From contig CM064697.1 in NCBI GenBank assembly GCA_032717465.1, positions 6,652,033 to 6,716,032 of the forward strand: a DNA stretch of 64,000 bases, written 5' to 3'. The stretch comes from Coenobita brevimanus (Eukaryota; Arthropoda; Malacostraca; Decapoda; Coenobitidae). A model generated the notes under the pieces. It was given only the letters and a program-made list of their open reading frames with translations. It had not been told where the DNA came from and ran no database searches. Position numbers and translations under genes: made by a program. Of the stretch, positions 38,560-49,188 are shown one piece after another (position 1 is the stretch's first letter; every line of letters begins with the position of its first letter).

Positions 38560-38930
38560 AGAAAGGGAATGAGGAATGTCTGAAGGGATGTGAGATGAGG
38601 AGAAAGAAGGAATGTCGTGTGAGGGAGAAAAGGAATGAGGAGAGCTTGCAGGGAAGTGAGATAAGGGGAGAGAAGGAATGTCGTGTGCGGGAGACAAGCA
38701 ATGAAGAATGTTTAGAGGAAGTGAGATGAGGGGAGAGAAGGAAAATCATGTGAAGGAGAAAAAGAGGGAAGAATATCCAAAGGAAGTGAAATGAGAGGAG
38801 GGAAGGAATGTCGTGTGAAGGAGAAGAGGAATGAAGAATATTCAGAGGAAGCGAGATGAGTGGAGAGAAGGAAGATCATGTGAAGAAGAAGTGGAATGAA
38901 GAATGGCTGAAGGATAAAGACGAGGGAAAA
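38560..38930. repeat. 65-66-bp minisatellite, about 5.5 units
   Basis: Units share AGAAGGAATGTCGTGTG, GGAGAAAAGGAATGAGGA and GGAAGTGAGATGAGGGGAGA. The AATGTCGTGTG or AAATCATGTG landmark recurs at about 38611, 38677, 38743, 38807 and 38872. A 66-bp period is 22 codons, so the minus strand shows a 22-residue repeat (for example SLTRHSFFLLISHPFRHSSF). Alternate units carry GTCGTGTG and ATCATGTG, hinting at a higher-order dimer or CpG decay. Confidence 0.85.
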
Positions 38931-39641
38931 GAGGGAATAACAAATGAAGAAAAATGGAATAAAGAATGTGTTGCAGTTTGATGATAGGAGAGAATGAATA
39001 TAAAGGAAACATAGTGAAAGATGTAAGAGGAGAGGAAGACTGAGAAATGACAAGAAGAAATGAAATTCGAGGAGATAAGATATATGAAGAAGAGGAGTGG
39101 GAGAATGTAAAATGTGACGAGAAAGACGACTGTGGAATGTGAGATGGATTCGGAAAGAAAGAAGAAATGAGGAACGTGAGGTCAGGAGGGGAAACGAGGA
39201 ATGAAGGATGTGAAGTGATATGAGAAATATGAGGAAAGGAATAGAGAAAATATGAATGCGAGGGAAAACAATGAAAGCAGCGTATGAAGAAGGTGAAAAT
39301 GAAGGTGAGAAAAGAGGAAAAAAGAATGAAAAAGGGACCAAAAAGGAGCAATGAAGATGAAAAAAGAATGTGTGGAAGAAAATAAGAAAGGAAGAGAAGA
39401 AAAAAAAGTGCAAAAGAAAAAAAAAAGAGAGAAAATGTGAAAAGAAGACAGTATGAAGGAAAATAATGAAAAATATGAGAAAGAATAAGGAGAGAAGAGG
39501 AGACGAGAAAACTAAGTAAAAAAGGGGTATGAAAAAAATAAAAGGAAATATGAATGACAAGGAGGAATGAGGAAAGTGAAAAGGGGAGAGGAGAGAAAGA
39601 TGTATTAATAAGAACACAGAAAAGGAATGAGAAAAAGGAAC

Positions 39642-39642
<1 letters not shown>

Positions 39643-39682
<40 letters not shown>
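39643..39682. repeat. (AG)20 microsatellite
   Basis: The array is about 40 bp of perfect AG within the purine block. Confidence 0.95.
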
Positions 39683-39683
<1 letters not shown>

Positions 39684-40085
39684 AATGGGAACAGTGTTTA
39701 TCTAGCTCGGATCTAGTTTTAAATGAGCCACAGGAAATTGAGGGATGAAGGAGACGTGAGGGAGAAAAGGGAGGAATGAGTGCATGAAAGGAGGAAAGGG
39801 AGAGAAGAAAGGGAAGATAAACAGGAAGGGCGAAAGGAGAATAAAGTGACAGAAAAAGCAACAGAAGAGAAGCAGGAAAGAAGGAAGAGAACAGAAAAAG
39901 GAAAGAAGAAGAGGAAAGCAGGAGGGAGGAGAGATAAAAATGGGGGAAGAAGAGACTGCATCTGAAATTTAAAAAGAGGTGAAATATATGAGATGAGAAA
40001 AAGGAGAGATGAGACGAGAAAAAGGAAGAAGGGGAGGAGAGGAGACGAGTGGAGAGGAGAGGAATACTTGGATATGGGATGTTTT

Positions 40086-40087
<2 letters not shown>

Positions 40088-40167
<80 letters not shown>
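40088..40167. repeat. (GA)40 microsatellite
   Basis: The array is about 80 bp of perfect GA, the longest GA array in the window. Confidence 0.96.
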
Positions 40168-40170
<3 letters not shown>

Positions 40171-40689
40171 AAACGAACAATGAAGAAAAAAATGAGTGAC
40201 GCGATAATGGTGAAGAAAAAAGGACAAAGTGAGCCTTAAATAACAACAGGCAACAACAGCAGGAAGGGAGAGGAAGAGGCTGACGAATAAAGAACCAAAA
40301 TAAACAAGATTAGTTATGTGGGAAAATGACCAAAACGCTAATGGAAAGCGAAGGAAAAGAGACACAATAAAAAGAAAAAAAAAGGATGGCAGGAATTAGA
40401 CAAGGGGAAGAGCAAGAGGAAGATGCTGACGAATTAGGAGACAGAGGAAGAGAGAGGGAGTGAGAGGAAGAGTGGAGGAAACGGAGAAAGGACGAGAGAG
40501 AAGTGGAGGAGAATGTGACAGAGAGAAAGAGATAGGCTGGGGGAGAGGGGGAGAGCTGTGGAGACAAAATGGGGCCGAGAAGGAGCGGATGGGAGGGAGA
40601 GAGGAGGGAAAATGAGGCAGGCTGAGCAGTGGGTGAGAGATGTAAGGGCAAAATGAGGGGAAGGGAGATTGGTTGAGAAAGGGAGGGGG

Positions 40690-40820
40690 GAAGTGAGGGA
40701 GGAGATGTAAGATGAAAGGGAGGGAGGAAAGGAGGAAGTGAGAGAGGAGGTGTAAGGTAAGAGGGAGGGAGGGAGGAAAGAAGGGAGGGGGTATAAGGTG
40801 AGAGGGAACGGGGGTATGGT
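40690..40820. repeat. Short GA-rich tandem, unit about 50 bp
   Basis: AAGTGAG-GAGGAG-TGTAAG-T-A-AGGGAGGGA recurs at about 40690 and 40735, with a shorter third unit ending in GTATAAGGTGAGAGGG. The reverse frame reads as SLPPSLLPYTSSLTS-like repeats. Confidence 0.6.
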
Positions 40821-41318
40821 GAGTGGGGCGAAGGAAAGGGAATGAAAGGCGGGTGATAGGGAAGGAAGGGAGTGAATGGTGGACGACAGGGCAAGGAAGG
40901 GAATGACAGGCAGGAGGGAGAAATGGAGGAGAAAATAAGGTGAGTGGGAGGGGTTCGGCAGGCAAAGGGTAAGAGAGAGGGAGGGAGTGAGGGAGGGGGA
41001 ATCAGGTGGGAGGGAAGCAAGAAGGGAAAAACACATAAGAAGAAATGAAATGTTGGAGGGGGAAAAAGGGACGGGTAGACAGGATGAGAGGGAGACAGGG
41101 GAGATAAGACAGAAAGGAGAGAGGTGATAATAAAACAGGAGGGAGAGAATGAAGGAGGGAGGATACGGTGAGAGGGTTGGTAGGAGATATTAGGTGGAAG
41201 GGAAGGAGGAAGGCAAAAAGTAGGAAAAGTGCTGAACACAGGAAACATGTTTGAATGAAAAACCTGTGCGGCAGAAAGTAATGGTAGAAGTAAAAATGGG
41301 AGAAAAACTTGAAAGGGA

Positions 41319-41322
<4 letters not shown>

Positions 41323-41372
<50 letters not shown>

Positions 41373-41383
41373 GGGGGGGGGGG
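41323..41383. repeat. (GA)n array followed by a G12 run
   Basis: About 45 bp of GA is followed by AATGA and twelve consecutive G. The G-run is a likely sequencing-error and slippage site. Confidence 0.92.
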
Positions 41384-41720
41384 CATGAAGGAAAAGAGGA
41401 AGGCGGGGGTGGACAATAAAAAGTGGAAAAGGAAGATGAGGAAGATAAAGTGAGAGAGGGTGACACCGCGAGAAGAAAAACTGAAGAGAGATGGAGGGGG
41501 AGGAAAGGAGGCATGAAAGGAGAGGAGGAGGAGAGAAACGGACAGATGAATGAGAGGAAAAAGACTATACAGTGGAAGGAAGGAGAAGGAGGATGGATGT
41601 ACGGAGAGATGAAAGGAAGAGAGGAAAGGGGATGAATGGAGAGGCGGAAGAGAGAGTAATAGATGGATAGAAAAATGATGATATAAATAAGGATACAGAA
41701 CAGGTATAGGAAGAGGAGGA

Positions 41721-41782
41721 GAAGGAAGGAAGGAAGGAAGGAAGGAAGGAAGGAAGGAAGGAGGGAAGAAAGGAAGGAAGAC
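41721..41782. repeat. (GGAA)n tetranucleotide array
   Basis: GAAG/GGAA repeats run about 40 bp perfectly, then continue with GAGGGAAGAAAGGAAGGAAG. The minus strand reads LPSFLPSF. Confidence 0.93.
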
Positions 41783-41830
41783 AGAAAGAAGTGCTTGAGA
41801 ATAGCTGAAGAGAAGGTGCGTCTGCTGCCA

Positions 41831-42309
41831 ATAAAATGATAAATGAACTGGGGATCTATATATCTCTATTTAAAAGGAAGGAATCGAGTTAATAGAAAGC
41901 ACAAAAGAGGACGATGCTAAATGGAGATACATTAGCCTGAGTTCACATTAAAAAATTTGCAGAGCTACGTAAACTAAATTAAACATGGAATAACGATCAT
42001 AAGAAATGGGTATGATGATAAAAGTGGGGAGATAAGTAGAAGAAATATGAAAAAAACAGAATAAAAATGATAAGGAAGAGTTAAGATGATAAACGAGAGG
42101 ATATACGTAAAAGACATATAAAAAGGGAATAACAATGACATGGGACTGGCATGATAAAGGGAGTTACATAAGACTAATATGGGATACGCAGGTGAAAAAA
42201 AGGAGAGTTACGTAAGAGGGATGAAAGATGGAATAACGGTGGTAAGAAATCGATAAGAGGATAAATAACTGGAGGAGAGGTAGGTATAAATAACTTGGGT
42301 GAAACACTG
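41831..42309. other. Unassigned A-rich sequence
   Basis: This is a gap between two purine blocks, with GATAA-rich motifs and no gene signal. Confidence 0.5.
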
Positions 42310-44200
42310 AATAAACAGGATATGGTTTGGGTAAAATGAGAAATTTGAGAAGAGAATGTGTTACAGAACTACGTGAAAATAAAAAGAATAAAGATGACAG
42401 AAGACCTCAAGGAAAAAGAAGTAGACGGAAGAGGTTAGGGAGATATATAAGTAAAATAATATGATAAATATATATATATGAGGCAGGAAATAAAAAAGGG
42501 GGGAGACGAGAAGGAGATAAATGAACAATCGAAGAAAAGGGATGGAGACGAACGGGTCACTAATGAGGGATGAAGAGAGGAAGGAGGGAGCAGAAGAGAA
42601 GAACGAAGGAGAGGAAAGGAGGAGGAAGAGGAGAGGAAGAAGAGGAGAGGAGGGGAGGAAGGAGGGACCAAAAGTAGAGGAAAGGAGGAGGAAAAGAGGA
42701 AGCCTGGAGAGAAAAATGGAATGGGTGAAGAAGGGAAAGTGGGAAAAAAAAGAGACAGGAATGGGAGAAAAGAGGAGAGAGGGACTATGAGGAAGAAAGA
42801 AGGGCGGTGAAAAGACTGGAAGGAGGGAGAGGGAAGAAACAGGACGAGGGAAAGCAGGAAGGAGGTAGATGATGGAATTTAGAAAGACGAGGAAGAGAGG
42901 AGGGAATGTGGAGGAAGGGAGGAGCTGTGAAGGCCAGAGAAAGAAAAGAAGATGAGAAGAGAGAAAAGATGGAAAGGAAGGGAAGGAGGAGGAGAGGAAA
43001 AGAAGGAAAGACGAAGAGGGGAAGAATGAGTGGGAGAAAGCAGAGAGGAGTAAGGAAAAGGGAGGGAAAGTGATAAGATTAAGGGGAGAAAAATGAATGG
43101 GGAGAAATATAGGTGGGGAAGTTGGGAGATGAGGAAGACAGAAGAGGAGGATGAAGTGGAGGAAGGGAGGGATTACGGACTCCTGGCATCGACATACGAA
43201 CGGAGAGGAGAAGGGAGGAAGAGAGGGAAAGAAGAAATAAGGGAGGAAGAGAGGGAGAGAAGAAATAAGGGAGGAAGAGAGGGAGGGAAGAAAAAAGGGA
43301 AGATGAGAGGGAGGGAAGAGATAAGGGAGGAGAGAGAGAGAGGGGAAGAAATAAGGGAGGATGGGAAAATGAAGAGCCATTACCAAGAAGTGACGAACAG
43401 AAGAATGAAAAAAGAGAAGAGAAAACTGGAAGGAAGAGCAGGGAGGAGAGAGAACGGTTTGAAAAAGAAACACAGGACAGTTAAGAAGGTGATGAAGAAA
43501 AGAGATGCGATGAAGAGAAATGAAAAAAGGAGTGGAACAAACAGGAGAAAAGGAGAAAGAGGGGTGCAGAAGATAAAGGAAGTGATGGAGGAGGAAGCAA
43601 GAAGGAAACAAGGTGGAATTAAGAAAAAGGAGGGGTGAAGCAAGGGATAGTAGGAAAGGTGAAGAAGAAAACAAGAATATGTGTAGGAGGGATGTGAGGC
43701 AAGGATAAGGGAAGTAAAGTAGGAAAACACAGGGACGGAGTGAGGGCAGAAAAAAGAAAGAAGGAAAGGAGGTACGAAGAAGAGGGAAGAAGGACCGAAA
43801 AGGGGAGGGTCTAGGACAGAAGGGAAGTCAGTAAAATGTACATAAAAAAGAAGAGAAAGGAAGAAGAGAAGGAGGGAGGCAAGAAGGAAGGACGTAGGAA
43901 ACGATCGAGGCAGAGATGAGGGACAGAGAGAATGAAAAGAAAAGGGAGGAGGAAGGAAAGAAGGAAAGAGGAAGGAATGAAGGAGGGAGGAAAGGAGAAG
44001 AAGGGATGTAGAAGAGAAGAGAGGCGAGGCAAGGATGAGGGACCTTGAAAAGAGAGAGAGATTGAAGAGGGAAGGCGAGAACGAAGGAGGAATGGAAAAA
44101 TGAATGAAAGAAGAAGGAGAGAGGGAAGAAGGAAAGGAGAAGGAAGGAAGGATGTAGGCGAGAAGAGAGGCAAGGATGATGGAGAGACGGGCGGCACAGA
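42310..44200. repeat. 1.9-kb purine-rich block
   Basis: A/G-rich plus strand (GGAGGAAGAGGAG) carries a minus-strand frame of 437 codons and plus-strand frames of 181 and 89 codons rich in K, E, R and G. All are explained by composition. A 28-bp tandem lies within it. Confidence 0.86.
43212..43364. repeat. 28-bp purine minisatellite
   Basis: AGGGAGGAAGAGAGGGA followed by AAGAAATA recurs at 43212, 43240 and 43268, with degenerate units at about 43297, 43324 and 43355. The spacing is 27-31 bp. It is the most regular unit in this block. Confidence 0.78.
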
Positions 44201-44291
44201 TAGGGAGGATTTGTGCCCTGATAACAGCTAAGGGTTGGCCAGACTTTACACCGCATTACGTCTTCGCCTTAGTGGGTCATCCCGGCATTAT

Positions 44292-44328
44292 GGGGCGAAC
44301 CAGGGGGAAGGCGGGGGTGCAGGGAGGG
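44292..44328 (+). other. G-quadruplex-forming motif
   Basis: G-runs of 4, 5, 5, 3 and 3 (44292, 44303, 44313, 44322, 44326) are separated by short loops. A further GGTGGGGGTGGGG cluster follows near 44435. The motif lies just past the purine block, in a CpG-containing stretch. Confidence 0.65.
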
Positions 44329-45191
44329 AAGAGGAAGGCAGCGCTGAGGGAGGGATGGAGAGGGAGGGGGATGCGTGGGAGGGAATGGGAATGGCCGGGG
44401 GTAGGGGAGAGGGAGGATGTGCATGTCAGAATGAAGGTGGGGGTGGGGTGTCTGTTATGAAGGAAGCTGTACTGGGTTATGTGTTGGGGAAGAGAAACTA
44501 CAGCCTACTCAATATAATATGTTACTGAGGAAGACCAGCCTGAAGGAAATCTGTATCGGTACTAAAATATAACAATGCAAAAGTTACAAAAGGGGATAAC
44601 TCTTAAGAGGAAACTTTAATGATAATAATATGTTATAGAGGGGATTAAACTTACTTATACCTATACTCACTATATCGCCCGAGGGAATTAGATTTAAGGG
44701 GCTCTGCAATTAAAGTATTACGCATGTACCATAAAAACTTTGTGATAATGGAGAACAAAGTCTGCACAGTCATTATCATCATTTTCATCATTACCTCCAC
44801 CATCTACATCATCATCATTAGTATTATCATAAAACTGTACCCCAGTGTTAACTACGAGGGTCAGCTTCAGCACAGGAGAGAAAGATAATATACAGTACAC
44901 AGGAGAACCATGGTCAGAGTACTCAGCAGCGAACGTGGGTCACACTCCCATTCACACGCTAATGACGGTCTGCGCAAACCATCTGATTCTGCCATGAAAT
45001 GTAAATGCAATGTGAGTATCATGTGGCCATTAGGACTGCACCACAGCTACTGCCAACCACCCTCACGCTCACACAGTCATATATGAAGCCGCGGATCCAA
45101 CCACTATCAGGGCAAAATGATGGTTGCACACTGCGGACAGCTACATCTTCCTGCCCTGCAAAGATCGATGGTGAAGAAGAAACACAAATGC
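44329..45191. other. Unassigned sequence
   Basis: G-rich at first, then AT-rich with an ATC/CAT-rich stretch at 44775-44835. No gene is recognised before the 3' end of the LINE. Confidence 0.5.
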
Positions 45192-45556
45192 TGTCTCTCT
45201 CTCTATCTATTGCCAGACGCCTCAACCCCGTAAGGGGTGGCCACAAACAAATCGTCTCCATGTCACCCGGTCCCCCGCCATTTCACTGCCTTGCTAGCAG
45301 CTCACACCCCCGTCTTTCATATACCTCTCCACTCCATCCCTCCATCTCATCCTTGGCCTCCCCCTCCCGCACCCCCTCCACCTCACTCACATACTCTCCT
45401 CGTTAGTCTCTCACTCTCCATCCTCTCCACATGGCCAAACCACATCATTGTATTTCTCCTAACGCTTTCTATGACATCCACATCCACGTCACAATGCTCT
45501 TTCACTTCCTCATTTGTCAGTCTGTCTCATCATGTAATTCCACATGCTTCTCTCAA

Positions 45557-46225
45557 TTAACTCATTTCCACTGCTCTCACTCTTGACTTGTGTCCTTCCG
45601 ACAAGGTCCAAGCTTCACTTTCATACGTTACAATTAGTATCACAATACTGTCATAGAGCGACTTTTTTACTTCCATGCCCAATTCCCTGTTTTTTATCAC
45701 TGCTTTCAAAGAACCAGCAACCCTTCTTCCTTGCTGTACCCTACCTAGCATTTCACCCTCCAAACTTCTATCCTTATTCATCACAGTACCCAAGTACTTA
45801 AATGCACTCATTTTTTCCAATTCCTCATCATCCAAGCTCACTGTACATCCAGTGACTTCATTTCTCTCGAAGACCATAACCTTACACTTCCCTACATTCA
45901 CCTTCAGATTCCATTTCGTACACACACTTCCAAACTCATTCACCAAGCCTTGCAGTTCCCATTCGTCTTCACCTAACAATACAGCATCATCTGCAAACAA
46001 CAGTACGGGGAGTTTCCAAACGTTGCCCTCTCTCATTAAAGCCGCTCCAACATCCACTGCCCTACCTTGCATCTCTTTTATAACCCCATCCATATACAGA
46101 CTGAACAACCATGAAGACAAGACACATCCATGTTTCAATCCAACATAGAAAAATTCACTTAATTCGCCATCCACATGCACTGCAGCCTTGGCCCCCTCGT
46201 ACATACTCTTCACGGCATTCAACAA
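45557..46225 (-). pseudogene. LINE reverse transcriptase, C-terminal half
   Basis: This 222-residue frame lies in the same frame as the preceding half, separated by one stop and eight codons. It carries the G-x-x-x-GC region (GLKHGCVLSSWLF, residues 29-41), the catalytic FADD at 77-80, GKCKVMVF and the thumb region. It ends at a stop after RAVEMS. Downstream to about 45230, further decayed sequence encodes LTNEEVKEHC, SVRRNTMMWFGHVERM and a GRG-rich basic stretch in shifted frames. The catalytic residues survive, but the element cannot encode a continuous protein. Confidence 0.9.
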
Positions 46226-46249
46226 CTTCCAATTTACTCCTGATATTCT

Positions 46250-46732
46250 TTATATTTTCCACATTCCTTGTCTATCCACCCTGTCATATGCTTTCTCCAA
46301 GTCCATGAAGGCAGCATACAACTTCTTTCCCTTCTCTAGAAACTTTTCCACTAAAGACCTAAAAATGAATATCTGATCTACGAAACCTCTTCCCATCCTA
46401 AAACCTCCCTGTTCTTCACCAATTAATTCCTCTGTTATTTCCCTAGCTCTGTCAATAAGTATCCTACCATACAATTTTTCTATTACAGTAAAGAGACAAA
46501 TGCCCCTATGATTACCACGCACTTCTTTTTCCCCTTTTCCTTTGTACAGGGAAACAATTATACCAGACTTCCAATCCTCCGGGTCTCTACCTTCATCCCA
46601 GGCCAATATGCATATCTTCAATATCCATTCTACTACTATCTCTCCCCCAGGCTTCAGCATTTCGCCACAAACACAATCAATTCCTGGGTCTTTCCCCATT
46701 TTGACTTTCTTCAGTGCTTCAACTACTTCCAT
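46250..46732 (-). pseudogene. LINE reverse transcriptase, N-terminal half
   Basis: This 160-residue stretch contains the fingers and palm. KMGKDPGID and CGEMLK fall near residues 11-27, YKGKGEKEVRGNHRGICL at 63-80, QGGFRMGRG at 108-116 and motif A, AFMDLEKAYD, at 141-150 with its catalytic Asp. It ends at a TAA (46250-46252) just after GMWKI. The frame is unchanged beyond it, so this is a point nonsense change and not a domain end. A TGA lies in frame just upstream of the first Met. Confidence 0.88.
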
Positions 46733-46860
46733 CTCACTGATTTCTTTCTCTCATCTCTCCTCCCTCCTTCTCCCAGCCATTCCCCAGCCACTTATTCTCG
46801 CATCACTTTCATTCTCTATGTTTAACAGTTACTGAAAGTGTTCTCTCCATCTGCTCATTT

Positions 46861-47583
46861 TTTCTCCCTTCTCCACCAGCATGTTACCATTTTTATTTTT
46901 CACTCCCCGACTTATTTCTTTATCACCCTCTCTTACTCTCTTTACCTCTTTCCAGAACATTTTCTTACAATTCCCTCCACTTTACACTCAAAACTCCTTC
47001 CAAATTCCTCATCCACTCTCTTTATGCTCTCTCTTGCTAATCTTTTCACCTCTCTTTTCCTCTCTACATACAACTCTCTCCTCCGTCTCTTAACTTCCTC
47101 CACGCTCCTGCTTCCCATCAACTCATTATATGCTTTCTTCATTTGCATTACAGCTTGTCTCGCATCTTCATTCCACTATGCTGTTCCTTGCACCCCCTTT
47201 CGTCTTGTCTTCACCGTACACACCACCTTACTTGCTGCACAGATTTCTTCTGTGAATATCTTGCACACACCTTCCACGTCCCCCATCTGCTCCAAATCAT
47301 ATTCACCAAAGCGCTTCTCAACATCTCTCTTATATTCTGTCTTTTTTCCATCCTCTTGCATTCTTTATACCCTCCTTGCATGCACTATTTCTTGTTGTCC
47401 TTCCCTCCTTCTATTCCTTCATTGCATTTGACCCTTGACTTTCACTACCACCACATGTGGTCAGAAAGTTCCCCCAACCTCTGCATGCTCTTGCATTCAT
47501 TACACACCTCATTCTGTCATCTACACACACATAATCAACCACTGCTTTCCGTTCGTTCAGTTCACCACCCGCCCTTCTCAAAT
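46861..47583 (-). pseudogene. LINE endonuclease end and linker, broken
   Basis: This portion begins near LRRAGGELNERKAVVDYV and reaches SDH, the conserved C-terminal motif of APE endonucleases, with a frame change right before it. The linker follows in pieces at 47361-47176 (ending at a TAG in place of an expected Trp codon) and 47148-46942 in the same frame. It then shifts frame to read FWKEVKRVREGD and NGNMLVEKGEKMSRW. It once joined the endonuclease to the RT. No intact ORF remains. Confidence 0.75.
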
Positions 47584-47819
47584 ACTAATATTGCGGATAG
47601 TTCAAACATAAATACTAATATGGATAATTCAAAACCATACATTTTCATATTACCCTCTGGCTGCCACTATATGATATTACCCAACATAGGAAACATCCCG
47701 TAGATAAAAACAGTTTGTAACAATATCAACCTCTTCACAACGAGGGATCTGGTCTGAGTAATGGCCTGGTCTGTAAGCAGTAATGAGAATAACACGACAT
47801 CAAACAGAAAGAATTGCCA
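47584..47819. other. Unassigned sequence upstream of the LINE truncation
   Basis: No LINE sequence is recognisable here. AACCTCTTCACAACGAGGGATCTGG at 47729-47753 resembles the start of the TTAA-ended family. Confidence 0.4.
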
Positions 47820-47908
47820 TAACACCTTCAGCCCGAGTACATCATGTTATTCTTGCTATCCGCTGACATTTATTTTATTTTATAATTTTTTCGGACAGGT
47901 GGGGTTAT
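47820..47908 (+). mobile_element. TTAA-ended short dispersed repeat, copy
   Basis: TAACACCTTCAGCCCGAGTA, then ATCATGTTATTCTTGCTATC and a decayed core, ends GGACAGGTGGGGTTA. It is in the plus orientation and 13 bp from an opposed copy. Confidence 0.6.
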
Positions 47909-47920
47909 TTATAGTTTTCA

Positions 47921-48003
47921 TTAACCTCTTGTAAGCTGAATGAAACCGTCTGGCAATAGGGAGAATGAAATACAAAGGACATCCTCTGTCTGGCGGGGAT
48001 AAT
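47921..48003 (-). mobile_element. TTAA-ended short dispersed repeat, copy
   Basis: The copy starts TTAACCTCTTGTAAGCTGAA, has the core TGAATGAAACCGTCTGG with GGGAGAATGAAATAC, and ends GGCGGGGATAA. It forms a tail-to-tail pair with 47820-47908. Confidence 0.68.
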
Positions 48004-48184
48004 TTGATACTTAAAAACATGATGGAGAACTGTGGATCCGTGGTGCGGCGGCCAGACATGAGGGGTTGGGAAGAGCAAGAAAATCGCGGCGAGAAGGCAG
48101 CGCAAACGAGGACATGAGGGTGATGAGGACAAGAGCATCCTGCCTCTACCCTGACATGGCACCATCTGTATCAGTTGCTGGGCC

Positions 48185-48823
48185 TCCTCAACTCATTCCT
48201 TCCCTTCCACAACAACCCATTCACCTACATTTCCCTTCCCTTTCCACCTCTCATTTTCACATTATCCCTTCATTCCTGCTCATCCTCTTCACCAATATTT
48301 TCCTTCCTTTTTCACATCTTTCATCTCATCTTTCTTCACCTCGTCCTCTTCAGCAACTTTTCCCTCTTCTTTTCTCTTCCCCGTGTCTAAATTTCTCATC
48401 TCTTTTCCTTCCTCATTCCTGCTCTTCACCTCTCTTCTCCATCCCTCCCTCCCTTCCCCCTGAATGCAGTTAAACTCTCCCCAAAGCTTCTCGTATCTCT
48501 TTCCTCATCTGCAGTTCTTATCCGTTTCATATCTATCTTTTACTGTCTTTCCTCTTCGGTTCTCTTCTGTTTAATGTCCTTTCCTCCCTTTCCGTCATCT
48601 CATCCCTTCTTTTCCCTACCCCTCTCAGTGTCTTTTCGGTAATATCGCTCCTTGCATCCCATTTGCCATCTTTCGTTCTCTTCTCCTTAATGTCACCCCT
48701 TTCCATCCCTGTCATCCTCTTTAATTATTTTTTCCTTATTTTATTAGGTCCCTTTCCCACTCTTCAATTGTCTTCTTGATACCATTCCTTTCCTCCTTTT
48801 CCTGCTGTTCACTTCTCATCTCT
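48185..48823. repeat. Pyrimidine-rich block
   Basis: The plus strand is C/T-rich with TTCCTC motifs, and the frames through it are compositional. Confidence 0.78.
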
Positions 48824-49025
48824 TTAACCCTTTGTCAACGAGGCCTTCCTACTCTGAATAAAAACATATGGCAGTAGCACAAAAATAGTTTACGATTTCT
48901 CAGGTCCAGGAAAAGTAACTGGAGAATGCATTTAAACATCTCAAGGTGAATGTTTACTCCTACGCTGAATAAAATCGTCCGGCAGAACAAAGTATTTAAA
49001 ATCGTCCACGTCCTGCAGAGGGTTA
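48824..49025 (-). mobile_element. Tandem two-core copy of the TTAA-ended repeat
   Basis: The outer borders are TTTAACCCTTTGTCAACGAG and CAGAGGGTTAG, about 200 bp apart. Inside are two cores in the same (minus) orientation: CTGAATAAAAACATATGGC near 48854 and CTGAATAAAATCGTCCGG near 48965. It is either a nested insertion or a dimer. Confidence 0.6.
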
Positions 49026-49188
49026 GTGTCATTCCTTCCTTTCCTCCTCTTCAGTTCTCGCCTCCTTAATGCCACTCCCTCCCCCACTCACCGTATCTTC
49101 CATTCACTTAACTTCTCAGTCATTCTCGACTTGACTTCTCACTGATTTGCATCTCTTCCCGTCCCTTCTCTTTCCCTCCCTTTTCAAT

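Larger units (their letters stand above)
38520..41830. repeat. 3.3-kb purine-rich block
   Basis: This is the largest one-strand-purine block in the window. It contains the 65-bp minisatellite, four GA or GGAA arrays and a G-run (41372-41383). Minus-strand frames of 507, 368, 301, 200 and 189 codons have only S/L/F/P/H composition and no domain. I do not annotate them as genes. Confidence 0.87.
45192..47583 (-). mobile_element. 5'-truncated, degenerate non-LTR retrotransposon (LINE)
   Basis: Read on the minus strand, in order: the C-terminal end of an APE-type endonuclease (VDYVCVDDRM, then SDH encoded at 47457-47465), a linker, a complete-looking reverse transcriptase palm region, and a C-terminal tail containing WFGHVERM (45419-45442) and GRPRMRW-like residues. 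The 3' terminus is a short GC palindrome (CACCCCTTACGGGGT) followed by a TAGATAGAGAGAGA simple repeat at 45192-45216, typical of LINE 3' ends. At least three in-frame stops and more than one frameshift break the ORF. The upstream part of the endonuclease is missing. The tail style and RT fit RTE- or CR1-like LINEs, but the clade is not resolved. Antisense frames on the plus strand are shadows. Confidence 0.9.

Noticed and set aside
38842..40365. 507-codon minus-strand open frame
   Set aside because: It is made of S, L, F, P and H only, in a strand that is nearly all C and T, which cannot encode stops. It runs through a GA array and has no domain.
42361..43674. 437-codon minus-strand open frame
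   Set aside because: The cause is the same compositional artefact in a purine block, with overlapping frames of the same character and no motif.
45675..46148. 157-codon plus-strand frame opposite the LINE
   Set aside because: It is an antisense shadow of the reverse transcriptase, whose motifs are on the minus strand.
48824..49025. Telomere-like or interstitial telomeric repeat
   Set aside because: TTAACCC words recall telomeric TTAGG/TTAGGG but occur singly at element borders and not in tandem.
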